NCBI GenBank assembly: GCA_017627765.1
Contig: JAGAGD010000046.1
Location: 1 to 64,000, forward strand
Direction: 5' to 3'
DNA from: Prevotella sp.
GTDB lineage: Bacteria > Bacteroidota > Bacteroidia > Bacteroidales > Bacteroidaceae
DNA length: 64,000 nucleotides
Positions within the stretch are counted from its first letter, which is position 1, and each line of letters starts with the position of its first letter. Positions 18,001 to 27,332 of the stretch are shown in pieces. A program made the translations under genes and the position numbers. Below the pieces are notes generated by a model that worked only from the letters and a program-made list of their open reading frames with translations, was not told where the DNA came from and searched no databases.

Positions 18001-18714
18001 TTAAATAATGAAAGCGACTTCCTTGAAAGCATATTTTCTAACCACTCCACTGCTATCGCGCAGCGACAATAATCCATCGTCGGCAACGCCAACAATTTCT
18101 GCTATAAAATTTCCTTTGCTGTCACTGTATTCGTGCATGCCAGTCTTGCGATAGAGCAGACTACGATAGACCGCTGCAATATCTTTTTCTGCATTCTGAA
18201 AATGAAAAATTATCCGCTGTAAGATTTCGTTAAGCTGGAGGTGTCGAGAGAGAATCTGCGACATTGAGACAGGATTTGGTGCATCGCTGAGAAACGTTCT
18301 TTGATTCACATTCAGTCCTATGCCGATAATGCTGTCGCGAATGTGGCTGCCTTGCAACTGGTTTTCAATCAATATTCCTGCAAGTTTTTTGTCATTCCAG
18401 TATATATCATTAGGCCACTTTATCGTAGTTGGCACCCCGAAGTCCATCATTGCACGATGTATTGCAACAGAAATCTGCATTGAGATAACAAACTGACGGC
18501 GAGCCTCTACATCCTCAGGACAATACCTGATGGAGAATGTGAGATTCTTATGCGGCTCGCTTTCCCATGAGTTTGTGCCGCATCCCTTGCCGGCGGTCTG
18601 CCTTTCAGCAACAAGAACAGTCATAGCATCTTCGTCAACCGCTTGCTCTTTAATCTTCCGGTTGGTAGAGTCGGTCTCATTAATGCTAATAATACGTGTT
18701 TTCATGGTTTTCAT
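18001..18714 (-). CDS. birA: biotin-[acetyl-CoA-carboxylase] ligase
   Basis: A 237-aa BirA/LplA-family ligase holding only the catalytic and C-terminal domains, with no DNA-binding domain, so it cannot repress biotin genes the way E. coli BirA does. Motifs are D-S-T-N-R at the start, A-G-K-G-C-G-T-N-S-W-E-S (variant of GRGRxGRxW), K-W-P-N-D-I-Y and K-L-A-G-I-L-I-E. It activates biotin to biotinyl-AMP and attaches it to biotin-dependent carboxylases. The predicted promoter is only 10 bp from the ATG at 18714, so the second in-frame ATG (18705) is an equally good start. Confidence 0.92.
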   Translation of the reverse strand: MKTMKTRIISINETDSTNRKIKEQAVDEDAMTVLVAERQTAGKGCGTNSWESEPHKNLTFSIRYCPEDVEARRQFVISMQISVAIHRAMMDFGVPTTIKWPNDIYWNDKKLAGILIENQLQGSHIRDSIIGIGLNVNQRTFLSDAPNPVSMSQILSRHLQLNEILQRIIFHFQNAEKDIAAVYRSLLYRKTGMHEYSDSKGNFIAEIVGVADDGLLSLRDSSGVVRKYAFKEVAFII

Positions 18715-18724
18715 GTTACTTCTG

Positions 18725-18732
18725 CAAAAATA
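18725..18732 (-). promoter_or_regulatory. -7 element of birA
   Basis: The minus strand reads TATTTTTG, 10 bp before the first birA ATG and 19 bp before the second. Confidence 0.6.
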
Positions 18733-18766
18733 CGCTTTTTATTCTATCTATCAAACAAAAAATGTG

Positions 18767-18774
18767 TAATTTTG
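18767..18774 (+). promoter_or_regulatory. -7 element of tadA-M15 peptidase
   Basis: TAATTTTG reads rightward, about 70 bp before the chosen tadA start and divergent from the birA promoter. Confidence 0.55.
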
Positions 18775-18844
18775 CAACAACAATTTTCATATTCTATATC
18801 ACTTTGGCATATCATATATGCTTTTCTGCATAGAATATCATAAA

Positions 18845-19348
18845 ATGAACTATTCCAATAACAACGAGATGACAACAACGAACAACAATATTCCTTCAGA
18901 AGAAGAGAAACAACGCAAAACTGATGAACAATGGATGCGCAGAGCCTTAGACGAGGCAAGAATGGCATACGAGGAGGGGGAGATTCCTGTTGGTGCTGTG
19001 GTGGTTTGCAAAAACAGAATTATAGCAAGCGCCCACAACCTGACGGAAACACTAACCGATGTTACTGCTCATGCTGAGATGCAGGCTATAACTGCTGCTG
19101 CTAATACTCTTGGCGGAAAATACCTGACCGACTGCACACTATACGTTACGGTAGAACCATGCACCATGTGTGCAGGTGCAATTGGATGGGCGCAGATTGG
19201 AAGGATTGTCTATGGAGCATCCGACGAGAAGCGAGGGTTCTCAGAATATGCGCCTAAGGCTCTTCATCCACGAGCAATAGTGGTTAGGGGTGTTTTGGAA
19301 GATGAGTGCAGAGAACTGATGCAACACTTTTTTAAGGAAAGAAGATGA
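18845..19348 (+). CDS. tadA: tRNA-specific adenosine deaminase
   Basis: A 167-aa zinc deaminase. The zinc and catalytic residues are in H-A-E-M-Q (His76, Glu78) and P-C-x-M-C (Cys106, Cys109). R-R-A-L-D-E-A, G-E-I-P-V-G-A-V and R-I-V-Y-G-A-S fit TadA. It converts A34 to inosine in tRNA-Arg(ACG). The N-terminus before residue 28 is Asn/Thr-rich and poorly conserved, so ATG 18845 or ATG 18869 are both possible; an ATG at 18818 adds nothing family-like. Its stop overlaps the start of the M15 peptidase gene (ATGA), so the two are coupled. Confidence 0.9.
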   Translation: MNYSNNNEMTTTNNNIPSEEEKQRKTDEQWMRRALDEARMAYEEGEIPVGAVVVCKNRIIASAHNLTETLTDVTAHAEMQAITAAANTLGGKYLTDCTLYVTVEPCTMCAGAIGWAQIGRIVYGASDEKRGFSEYAPKALHPRAIVVRGVLEDECRELMQHFFKERR

Positions 19349-20109
19349 AAACAATGAAGATAAACACTGCTATACGAAATATTTGCTTTAGCTTTTCAGC
19401 AATATTTCTGGCTGTCTTGCTAATGTCAACGAAACAAAACGACTCATCAATAGACTATCTGAAGTCGTGGAAAGCTGGACAAACTGTCACACTACAGGCT
19501 GTAAGTAAGTTCGGAGAAAATAACTGCTTTAAGTCTGAACCGATTAGCGATGATGTTTTTAAAAGGATGAAAGGAAAATCTTATCCACAAGGATGCAAGG
19601 TGAGTCGCGAAGACTTAAGATATATAAAAGTACTGCATATAGATGAGAAAGGAAACATAAAGATTGGCGAACTCGTATGCAACAAGGCTATAGCAAATGA
19701 TATTCTGGTGATTTTCCATAAACTCTATGTGAAGAAATACCCTATTGAGAGGATGACACTAATCGACAATTATGATGCTGACGACGAGAAATCAATGAAA
19801 GCAAACAACACTTCATCATTCTGCTATAGGGTTGTTGCGGGTTCAACAAAGTTGTCAGCACACTCACAGGGCTTGGCTATTGACATAAATCCCCTATACA
19901 ATCCTTATTATAAAGTAAATAAAAACGGAACAAAGACCATAAGACCATCTACAGCACGAACTTATTGCGACCGTTCAAAACAGTTTTCATATAAATTGGA
20001 AAAAGGCGATTTGTGCCATCGTCTTTTCACTTCCCACGGTTTTACTTGGGGAGGTTCTTGGCGCAGTTGCAAGGACTTTCAACACTTTGAGCGTCAAATC
20101 AAGAAATAG
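19345..20109 (+). CDS. M15 family peptidoglycan peptidase
   Basis: A 254-aa protein with an N-terminal signal or anchor helix (about 11-28). The zinc peptidase signature is S-A-H-S-Q-G-L-A-I-D-I-N-P (His and Asp ligands), followed by W-G-G-S-W and the third ligand in Q-H-F-E-R near the C-terminus. This fits the VanY / endolysin-like M15 (LAS) group that cleaves D-Ala or L-Ala-D-Glu bonds in peptidoglycan. It acts in the periplasm. The four-base overlap with tadA shows co-translation, but no functional link to tRNA editing is evident. Confidence 0.82.
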   Translation: MKTMKINTAIRNICFSFSAIFLAVLLMSTKQNDSSIDYLKSWKAGQTVTLQAVSKFGENNCFKSEPISDDVFKRMKGKSYPQGCKVSREDLRYIKVLHIDEKGNIKIGELVCNKAIANDILVIFHKLYVKKYPIERMTLIDNYDADDEKSMKANNTSSFCYRVVAGSTKLSAHSQGLAIDINPLYNPYYKVNKNGTKTIRPSTARTYCDRSKQFSYKLEKGDLCHRLFTSHGFTWGGSWRSCKDFQHFERQIKK

Positions 20110-20189
20110 ATATATTGAGTTTATAAGATTATAACATAAAAAAGAATCAATAAATAGACTCGAAAGATATACTCAACCATTGAAAATAA

Positions 20190-20247
20190 AAAAGGAGAAG
20201 CAGCATTTTTCATCATATATCTGATAAGAAATGTTGTTTCTCCTTTT
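20190..20247. terminator. long bidirectional terminator hairpin
   Basis: A 19-bp stem with two G-U-type mismatches (20190-20208 with 20229-20247) is flanked by A-rich and T-rich sequence. It separates the M15 peptidase from the convergent ybjQ gene. Confidence 0.8.
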
Positions 20248-20313
20248 CCTTTATTTGTATAAATCTGCAATAAACCTGTTTAAAGAAACATGGCAATTGC
20301 CAATTTTCAGGCA

Positions 20314-20631
20314 CTAAACCAGTACAGCAGTACCGCTGCAAGCCACCATAAGCATCGAGTTATGAGAGCCTATTGTCTCATAGTCGATGTCTATTCCAAC
20401 TATTGCATTTGCACCAAGTCGGGCAGCCCGCTCTGTCATTTCTTGCATTGAGGCATCTTTTCCCTCAACCAATACTTTCTCGTAGTCACCAGCCCTGCCT
20501 CCAAAGAAATCGCGCAGACCAGCCTTAAAGTCTTTTACGGCATTAGCTCCAATGATTGTTTCGCCTGTAACCACACCTAAATATCTCTTAATAGGGCGGT
20601 TTTGAAATGTTGGTGTTGTAGATAATAGCAT
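20314..20631 (-). CDS. YbjQ family protein, downstream copy
   Basis: A 105-aa YbjQ/DUF74 (heavy-metal-binding-like) protein. Conserved blocks are [11 protein letters not shown], the glycine-rich [23 protein letters not shown] and M-V-A-C-S-G-T-A-V. The family forms small homopentamers; its biological role is not settled. It is about 79% identical (83/105) to the gene at 20905-21222, so the two are a tandem duplication. Confidence 0.85.
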   Translation of the reverse strand: MLLSTTPTFQNRPIKRYLGVVTGETIIGANAVKDFKAGLRDFFGGRAGDYEKVLVEGKDASMQEMTERAARLGANAIVGIDIDYETIGSHNSMLMVACSGTAVLV

Positions 20632-20832
20632 AACAGATAATTTTAAAGAAAAAATGAAAAATGATGATTGTAAATTGGATTTCAGGTTTTAGTCGTAAGA
20701 CTTTTCACCGTCTCTCCGATTTACACACCAACAAAAAGCATGCCATAAACATCTATGTCATAAGCAGTTACACTGTTATTTAGTCTTAACTACAAGTATT
20801 TTTGTCAAAAGGAAAAACATATTTAAATAAAA
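20632..20832. other. spacer between the ybjQ copies
   Basis: No gene is seen. No exact TAnnTTTG element is found directly in front of the downstream copy. The sequence differs from that upstream of the other copy, so the duplication did not preserve the promoter region. Confidence 0.35.
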
Positions 20833-20871
20833 AAAGAATATCTATACCAATTAAGTACATAGATATTCTTT
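20833..20871 (-). terminator. terminator of the upstream ybjQ copy
   Basis: A perfect 13-bp stem (20833-20845 with 20859-20871, AAAGAATATCTAT / ATAGATATTCTTT) is followed on the minus strand by a T-run of seven. Confidence 0.85.
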
Positions 20872-20904
20872 CGCTATATTATATATATGTATCAGAATAT
20901 ACGC

Positions 20905-21222
20905 TTAAAGGACAACGGCAGTACCACTGCATGCAACCATAAGCATTGAGTTATTTGAGCCGATTGTTTCATAGTCAATATCAATTCCGACAACAGCATT
21001 AGCACCGAGTTGTGTTGCTCTTTCCTCCATTTCTTGCATAGCAGTGTCTTTGGCTTTAGCCAAGACCTTCTCGTATGACCCACTACGACCTCCGAAGAAA
21101 TCGCGTATTCCTGCCATAAAATCCTTAATGGCATTTGCTCCGATAATTGTCTCACCTGTAACTACTCCCTTATACTCTCTTATAGGGCGGTTTTCGATAG
21201 TTGGTGTTGTTGATAATAGCAT
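20905..21222 (-). CDS. YbjQ family protein, upstream copy
   Basis: A 105-aa paralogue of the gene at 20314-20631, the same length and collinear without gaps. The 22 differences are spread evenly and are mostly conservative, and the core G-E-T-I-I-G-A-N and [11 protein letters not shown] blocks are identical, so both copies look functional. It has its own terminator, so the two copies are probably expressed separately. Confidence 0.85.
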   Translation of the reverse strand: MLLSTTPTIENRPIREYKGVVTGETIIGANAIKDFMAGIRDFFGGRSGSYEKVLAKAKDTAMQEMEERATQLGANAVVGIDIDYETIGSNNSMLMVACSGTAVVL

Positions 21223-21334
21223 AATAATTTAATTGATTATTGATTGTTAATAAATTGAATATACATATTCATATAGGCATAATAAGCACTCTTCCTCATA
21301 GACTAAGTTGCCGCACAACATTGAGACTACTTAT

Positions 21335-22402
21335 CTATTCGCTCCACATTATCTCTCCACTGCCAAAGCAACGATGATGTTGTTCGTCGTAGACAACACA
21401 GAACTGGCCTGGAGCCACACCGTGAATAGGCTGGGCTGCCTCAACCCTATACACCCCATTCTCTTCCTTTCGAATAGTAGCAGGGAGATAATCAGCTGTA
21501 TGGCGAATCTTGAACGTTACTCTGTCGAATCCAACTTCGCGTGTCAAAAAATGGAAATCATGAATGCGGAACACTTGAGTATAAGCCGTTTGAGGATTAT
21601 AACCACGGCTAACATAAAGTATGTTCTTCTCCATATCCTTCTTTATTGCGAACCAAGGACCTTCTCCAAAGCCTAACCCTTTACGCTGACCTATAGTGTG
21701 AAACCATAAACCTCGATGCTGACCAAGTAGCCTGCCCGTTTCAAGCTCAATTACATCGCCAGGATTTTCACCCAAGTAACGACGCAAATAGTCGTTATAG
21801 TTTATCTTGCCTAAGAAGCAGATACCTTGCGAATCCTTACGCTTAGCATTGATAAGATGCTCACGCTCGGCTATTTCCCTTACTTCTTCCTTCATCATGT
21901 GCCCAATCGGAAATATAGCCTTCTTCAGTTGCCAGTCATAAATCTGGGCAAGGAAATCGGTCTGGTCTTTCACTGGGTCAGGACTCGTAACGAGCCACTT
22001 CTCGCCGTCTATCCACTCTGTCTGTGCATAGTGACCAGTTGCTATCAAATCGTATTCATGTCCGCGCTTTTCGTGAAATGCTCCAAACTTTATCAGACGG
22101 TTGCACATAACGTCAGGATTTGGCGTGTAACCAGCACGCACCTTGTCCATCGTGTATTTGGTCACCTGATCCCAATACTCACGATGGCAGTCAATAACCT
22201 CCAGTTTTCGGTTATACTTTTTTGCAACAAAAGTTGCCATTTCCAAATCCTCCTCAGAAGAACAGTCCCATTCTTCTTCCTCTTCTGGTCCAATCTTGAT
22301 GTAGAAGCAGTCAAAATCAAGACCTTGACGAGCCAACTCATAAACAACAACCGAGCTGTCTACTCCACCTGAGAGCAATACAGCAATTCGCTTATCTTTC
22401 AT
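21335..22402 (-). CDS. mnmA: tRNA-specific 2-thiouridylase
   Basis: A 355-aa MnmA. The PP-loop ATPase motif is L-S-G-G-V-D-S-S (10-17), the catalytic cysteine pair is Cys100 (N-P-D-V-M-C-N) and Cys195 (S-Q-G-I-C-F), and the C-terminal barrel has G-Q-R-K-G-L. It puts sulfur on U34 of Lys, Glu and Gln tRNAs. It starts 8 bp after rodA, so it is the last gene of the cell-shape operon although its function is unrelated. Confidence 0.94.
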   Translation of the reverse strand: MKDKRIAVLLSGGVDSSVVVYELARQGLDFDCFYIKIGPEEEEEWDCSSEEDLEMATFVAKKYNRKLEVIDCHREYWDQVTKYTMDKVRAGYTPNPDVMCNRLIKFGAFHEKRGHEYDLIATGHYAQTEWIDGEKWLVTSPDPVKDQTDFLAQIYDWQLKKAIFPIGHMMKEEVREIAEREHLINAKRKDSQGICFLGKINYNDYLRRYLGENPGDVIELETGRLLGQHRGLWFHTIGQRKGLGFGEGPWFAIKKDMEKNILYVSRGYNPQTAYTQVFRIHDFHFLTREVGFDRVTFKIRHTADYLPATIRKEENGVYRVEAAQPIHGVAPGQFCVVYDEQHHRCFGSGEIMWSE

Positions 22403-22410
22403 CTAAAAAA

Positions 22411-23880
22411 TTAAGTTCTGATTAAATTTCTGCCTGCATCAATGCGCAGGAAGATAAATAAAAGTATCGTAAATCCCCACAAAGAGGAACCTCCATAGCT
22501 GAAGAACGGCAGAGGAATACCAATTACAGGTGTTAATCCGAGTACCATTCCTACGTTTATAAACACATGGAAAAGGAAAATGCTAAGTACGCAATATCCA
22601 TAAATGCGCCCGAACTTCAAAGGTTGCCGCTCTGCAAGGCGCAACAATCGCAATATCAAAGCCAGGAACAAAAGCAGCACTCCCGCCGAACCGAGAAAAC
22701 CTTCCTCCTCTCCCACTGTACAGAAGATGAAGTCGGTATCCTGTTCCGGCACGAACTTCAGCTTTGTCTGTGTTCCATTAAGAAATCCTTTTCCTTCAAG
22801 CCCACCTGATCCTATAGCTATTTCACTCTGATGAACATTATAACCTGCTCCCGAAATGTCCTCATCAAGTCCAAGAAGCACGTTGATTCTTGAACGCTGG
22901 TGCGGTTCCATCACGTTGTTCAGCACATAACTTGCAGAATAAAAAAAGAGCATGGAGCCTAAACAGAATACAGCAATAAGAAAATATTGATGAAGTCGTG
23001 TACTAAGCCCTTGATAGACAAAATAGAGCATAAGCAGCACGCTCAGCACTATCTGAACCCACACTATATTAAATGGTATCACATATTTTGAAAACAGGAA
23101 TGCCAATAGCGTAATGCCTATATTGGAAATCAGAAGGAACCGCATTTCCCGTTTATTCTCACAATAAATCCCTGCCATTACCGAAGAAAATATCTGAACC
23201 AATAGCATTACAACGAATGTGCCCACTGATGTTGGCGTATCCCACAACTGCGTCTCGCTGAAGCGTATTCCCACAACAAAATATATTACCATAGCAACAC
23301 CTGTAAAAAGTATGCTGCCAGGCATTCCCTCACGGTAGAACATAAGGAAGAACGAGAGATAGACAAGTGCAGAACCTGTTTCCTTCTGTCCTACTATGAA
23401 TAACATTGGAAGAATAATTACAGCGGCGGCTGTGGCAAAATGCTTCCATTTGGACATAGTAAATCCATAGGCACTCATAAGTTTGCTTATTGCTAAGGCT
23501 GTTGCAAACTTGGCAAACTCGGCAGGTTGTAGCCTGACAGGACCTAACACAAGCCAAGAGCGCGAGCCTTTTATTTCGTGTGGATTAAATATTGTCGCAA
23601 AAAGCAGCAGCAGAAGTGCAGCATAGATGACATAGGCAAAAGTGTCCCAAAACCTATCATCGAGCATCAGAATGACAAAACCAAGACAAATGGAAGTACC
23701 AATCCATACTATCTGCATGCCTGAGCGGGTGTCAAGACTAAATATATCGGTATCACCATAGGTATAGCTCGCACCGCATACGCTGACCCATCCGAAGATG
23801 AGCAAGCATAAATAAATGCCTATCGTCCACCAGTCTAATGAACGAATAACACTCGGTTGTCTATCATTTGGTTTTACCAT
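22411..23880 (-). CDS. rodA: rod-shape determining SEDS glycosyltransferase RodA
   Basis: A 489-aa SEDS-family membrane protein with about ten or more helices. Signature stretches are L-Q-P-A-E-F-A-K, the loop D-E-D-I-S-G-A-G-Y-N-V-H-Q-S and G-S-G-G-L-E-G-K-G, and F-F-S-Y-G-G-S-S near the end. It polymerises lipid II for the elongating wall in partnership with PBP2, encoded just upstream. At 489 aa it is about 120 residues longer than E. coli RodA; the extra length is in hydrophobic segments in the middle (about 185-300). Confidence 0.93.
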   Translation of the reverse strand: MVKPNDRQPSVIRSLDWWTIGIYLCLLIFGWVSVCGASYTYGDTDIFSLDTRSGMQIVWIGTSICLGFVILMLDDRFWDTFAYVIYAALLLLLFATIFNPHEIKGSRSWLVLGPVRLQPAEFAKFATALAISKLMSAYGFTMSKWKHFATAAAVIILPMLFIVGQKETGSALVYLSFFLMFYREGMPGSILFTGVAMVIYFVVGIRFSETQLWDTPTSVGTFVVMLLVQIFSSVMAGIYCENKREMRFLLISNIGITLLAFLFSKYVIPFNIVWVQIVLSVLLMLYFVYQGLSTRLHQYFLIAVFCLGSMLFFYSASYVLNNVMEPHQRSRINVLLGLDEDISGAGYNVHQSEIAIGSGGLEGKGFLNGTQTKLKFVPEQDTDFIFCTVGEEEGFLGSAGVLLLFLALILRLLRLAERQPLKFGRIYGYCVLSIFLFHVFINVGMVLGLTPVIGIPLPFFSYGGSSLWGFTILLFIFLRIDAGRNLIRT

Positions 23881-24001
23881 TATTCTTGCTTTATATATTG
23901 TGTCTAAAAGGATTGCATCATCTGTTCAGACACATAACTTACATGCAACTATAAACTATATAATATCAACGATTAAACAAATATAACGCCAAACATTTAT
24001 T

Positions 24002-25858
24002 CTATCTGTCGCCAGAACCATATCTGATGTGTCGGCTTTGGAATACGGCAGCCTGATGTTCTGCATAAGACGAGAGTTTTCCTTTAATGTACTTCTCCAT
24101 CATTATCGAACCGATTGGCACACCATAATCAGCACCAAATCCTCCGTTTTCTACATATACAGCAATAGCTATCTTTGGATTATTCATTGGGGCAAAACCC
24201 ATAAATACAGAGTGGTCTTGTCCTCTGTTCTGGGCAGTACCAGTCTTTCCGCAGACAATGTAATCACTTCGGTTTGCCGACTTACACGTTCCGCTCACTA
24301 CGGCTCTGCGCATACCCTCAACAACTAAGTCGTATGCTCTTCGGGTTGCCTTTGTAACGTGACGACGGGTGTAGAGAGTGTCAAGTTTCTGACCTTTAAT
24401 CTGCTTTACAACATGAGGGACATAGTAATAGCCCCTGTTTGCTATTGTTGCGCCAAGATTAGCAATCTGCAATGGCGTAAGGTTCACTTCACCCTGTCCG
24501 ATTGAAATACTAATAACAGTCAGTCCGTTCCAAGCCTTCTTATATGCATTGTCATAATATTCTGCATTTGGAATAAGTCCCCTTTTCTCACCAGGCAGGT
24601 CTACTCCAAGTTTATAACCAAATCCCATGCTGACCATATAGTCGCGCCAAGTGTTCATAGCCAATTGCACATTGCCATACTTTCTACGATTGCTCAACAT
24701 ATAGTAGAGTCCCCAGCAGAAGTAAGCATTACAAGACGTACCGATGGCAGGTATGAGATTTATAGGCGAGGCATGACCATGACAACCAACCTTCAGACCC
24801 TTATATCTGAATCCATGAGGGCAAGGAAACGACGTTCCGCTATTTACTATTCCTTCCGACAAGAATGTCAACGCCTGGGAAGTCTTGAAAGTTGAGCCTG
24901 GAGGATATTGTCCCATGATAGACCTGTTAAGCAATGGCTTTCGCGGATTACGCGAGAGTTCCTTATGATTTTTTCCTCTCAGCCTTCCAACCATTGTTCG
25001 AGGGTCGTATGTTGGCGATGAAACCATGCAAAGAATTTCGCCAGTAGAAGGTTCAATGGCAACTATAGAACCTATTTTTCCTTCCATCAGACGCTCACCT
25101 AAAGCCTGCAATTCCAAATCAATGCTAAGCTTAAGATCTTTTCCTGCTACAGGTTTAGTATCTAATTCGCCATTCTGATAGCGGCCTTGTATTCGCCCAT
25201 GCGCATCTCGAAGCAAAATCTGAACACCTTTCACGCCACGAAGTTCTTTCTCGTAAGAGCGTTCTATTCCCATCTTGCCAATATAGTCGCCTGGCTGGTA
25301 ATAGTTATCCTCCTCAATATCAGAAGGCGATACCTCAGCAACGTCGCCTAATATATGTGCAGCGTAAGGATAAGCATATTGTCTTATGCTGCGTTTCTGA
25401 ATATAAAAACCAGGAAAGCGGAATATCTTTTCTTGGAAAACACTAAACTCCTGGTCAGACAACTGACTCATGAAAAGCTGCTGAGTGAACCTTGAATAGC
25501 CTGGATTCTTCGAGCGGTCTTTTATTTCCTCCATTCGCTTGATGAAGAATTCCTTAGTTATTCCAAGCGTATTGCAAAACTCCATAGTGTCAATCCTGTT
25601 TTTTGCCTCGTTCATTACGACCATGATGTCGTAGGATGGCTGATTGTAGACCAGCAGTTTCCCGTTTCTGTCGGTAACTACTCCACGCGAAGGAAAGTCT
25701 ATTTTCTTTAGGAAAGCATTAGAGTCAGCATTTTTCTTATAGTCATCGCTCATAATCTGAAGCGTAAACAAGCGGATAATATATATTACCACAATAGCAA
25801 TAGCTACTCCGGCAATAACCCATCTGCGCTTTTCCAGTTGGAAATCTTTAATATCCAT
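24002..25858 (-). CDS. mrdA: penicillin-binding protein 2
   Basis: A 618-aa class B PBP. An N-terminal membrane helix (about 13-33) precedes the pedestal domain (D-F-P-S-R-G-V-V-T-D-R-N-G). The transpeptidase domain has the active serine in G-S-T-F-K (about 322), S-C-N and K-T-G-T (about 536). It cross-links peptidoglycan during elongation and stimulates RodA, encoded next to it. The gap to rodA is 121 bp, the largest within this operon. Confidence 0.94.
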   Translation of the reverse strand: MDIKDFQLEKRRWVIAGVAIAIVVIYIIRLFTLQIMSDDYKKNADSNAFLKKIDFPSRGVVTDRNGKLLVYNQPSYDIMVVMNEAKNRIDTMEFCNTLGITKEFFIKRMEEIKDRSKNPGYSRFTQQLFMSQLSDQEFSVFQEKIFRFPGFYIQKRSIRQYAYPYAAHILGDVAEVSPSDIEEDNYYQPGDYIGKMGIERSYEKELRGVKGVQILLRDAHGRIQGRYQNGELDTKPVAGKDLKLSIDLELQALGERLMEGKIGSIVAIEPSTGEILCMVSSPTYDPRTMVGRLRGKNHKELSRNPRKPLLNRSIMGQYPPGSTFKTSQALTFLSEGIVNSGTSFPCPHGFRYKGLKVGCHGHASPINLIPAIGTSCNAYFCWGLYYMLSNRRKYGNVQLAMNTWRDYMVSMGFGYKLGVDLPGEKRGLIPNAEYYDNAYKKAWNGLTVISISIGQGEVNLTPLQIANLGATIANRGYYYVPHVVKQIKGQKLDTLYTRRHVTKATRRAYDLVVEGMRRAVVSGTCKSANRSDYIVCGKTGTAQNRGQDHSVFMGFAPMNNPKIAIAVYVENGGFGADYGVPIGSIMMEKYIKGKLSSYAEHQAAVFQSRHIRYGSGDR

Positions 25859-25899
25859 TCTTGCTTTTAGTTACTATATAAGACCTGAGCTTTTATTTT

Positions 25900-26406
25900 T
25901 TAGTTTTTAGCATGTTTTACACTCTCCAATACAAGCACCAGTATAAGCGTGAAGAGGAAGCAGCCTCCTATGCTCTCCAGCCATTGCAGCCAGTTGAAAA
26001 AAGTGAAAGTCTCAAGAGTGAAGAACAAGATACAATAAGTCAAAATAAGTATAAGAGAATAAAGAAGATAGTAGGCAAAACCCATAGAGCGTATCGAAGG
26101 CTTTAGATTTTCCGCACTCTCTCGCTGCATGAAAAGCTCAAGCACCATTGGCTGCATCATTCCCACCGCAGTCATTGATGCTGCCGCAACACCAGGAGTA
26201 TTTGCAAAACTGTCAATGACTATTCCGATGGCAAAACTCCAGAGCAGTATGCCCCAACGCGGATAGTTGCGTCTGAACAACAAAATGAAGTAGACATAGA
26301 ACAAGGGAGTTGCAAAGCCAAACAATCGGATATGGCTTAGCACCAGCACTTGCACTGTACACAATATGACGAATAGCAATAAATCTTTTATTAAGCTATA
26401 CTTCAT
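25900..26406 (-). CDS. mreD: rod shape-determining protein MreD
   Basis: A 168-aa hydrophobic protein with about five membrane helices, poorly conserved in sequence as is usual for MreD, but identified by its place between mreC and mrdA and by the F-G-F-A-T-P-L-F-Y-V-Y-F-I-L-L-F segment after the first helix. It belongs to the elongasome with MreBC, PBP2 and RodA. Confidence 0.85.
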   Translation of the reverse strand: MKYSLIKDLLLFVILCTVQVLVLSHIRLFGFATPLFYVYFILLFRRNYPRWGILLWSFAIGIVIDSFANTPGVAAASMTAVGMMQPMVLELFMQRESAENLKPSIRSMGFAYYLLYSLILILTYCILFFTLETFTFFNWLQWLESIGGCFLFTLILVLVLESVKHAKN

Positions 26407-26436
26407 AGGTTATTCTTCCTACGTTAGATTGTTAGT

Positions 26437-27318
26437 TTATTTGTCCTTATCTGGTTTAATTGAGTCTTGAGCAGCACGCAGCAGTTGAAGCCTTTCTTCT
26501 ATAGAATTATCATCAATCACACACACGTCGCGCAACTTTCCAAAATCTGTTGACAGTCTTACTTTTATCCAAAACGACAGTCCGTCTGGTGAGTTATAGA
26601 TAGTCTCAACCTTTCCTACAAGTATTCCTGGAGGGAAAACCGACGAATAACCGCTTGTTACTATTTTGTCACCTTTGCGGAAACGGGCATGTCGCGGAAT
26701 GTCTTCAACAAAAGCCCAACTCGGATCGCGTCCGTTCCATCGCAAATAACCAAAATATCCTCTTCCTTCAATGGCGCAACTAATGTTAGACTGCGTATTC
26801 AGCACAGGTATAACTATGGAATAGTTGGCAGAGGTCATATACACAATGCCTACGATGCCAGTTCCGCAAGCCACGCCCATGTCCTTTCTGATTCCGTCTT
26901 TTTCGCCTTTATTGATAGTGATTAGGTTATTAGGCTTGTTTACAGAGTTGTCAATAACCTTTGCAGGTATGATTTTGAAATTATTGAGCAGAGGCATCTG
27001 GCTGCGCCTATAAGCCGCCGTGTCCTTAGCCTGCTGCTCATTTTGCTTATCAATAATCTGTTCCTGCAACTTATGGATGCGCTGCTCCAATATCAGATTG
27101 CGCTGTGCAAGTTCGCCATTCACTTTTGAAAGATGGAAATAAGACTCCACTTCTGCATTGAGTTCGTTAAGAGCACCTGTCACATAATTGGCTGAAGAAA
27201 TCCACACGCTGCCCTGATAGCTATTGTATTGGAACAGCATGACTATGCTGGCAACCTCTAAAATCACAAAGAGGAACCAGTGGTAATAACTCTTAAGAAA
27301 CTCTATCAGATTGCGCAT
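26437..27318 (-). CDS. mreC: rod shape-determining protein MreC
   Basis: A 293-aa protein: one N-terminal membrane helix (about 12-30), a coiled coil (about 58-100, Gln/Glu/Leu-rich), then the MreC beta domains with I-P-A-K-V-I-D-N-S, G-I-V-G-I-V-Y and D-K-I-V-T-S-G. It is a periplasmic scaffold that activates PBP2. It lies 14 bp after mreB and 30 bp before mreD. Confidence 0.92.
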   Translation of the reverse strand: MRNLIEFLKSYYHWFLFVILEVASIVMLFQYNSYQGSVWISSANYVTGALNELNAEVESYFHLSKVNGELAQRNLILEQRIHKLQEQIIDKQNEQQAKDTAAYRRSQMPLLNNFKIIPAKVIDNSVNKPNNLITINKGEKDGIRKDMGVACGTGIVGIVYMTSANYSIVIPVLNTQSNISCAIEGRGYFGYLRWNGRDPSWAFVEDIPRHARFRKGDKIVTSGYSSVFPPGILVGKVETIYNSPDGLSFWIKVRLSTDFGKLRDVCVIDDNSIEERLQLLRAAQDSIKPDKDK

Positions 27319-27332
27319 TCTGACTTATCAGC

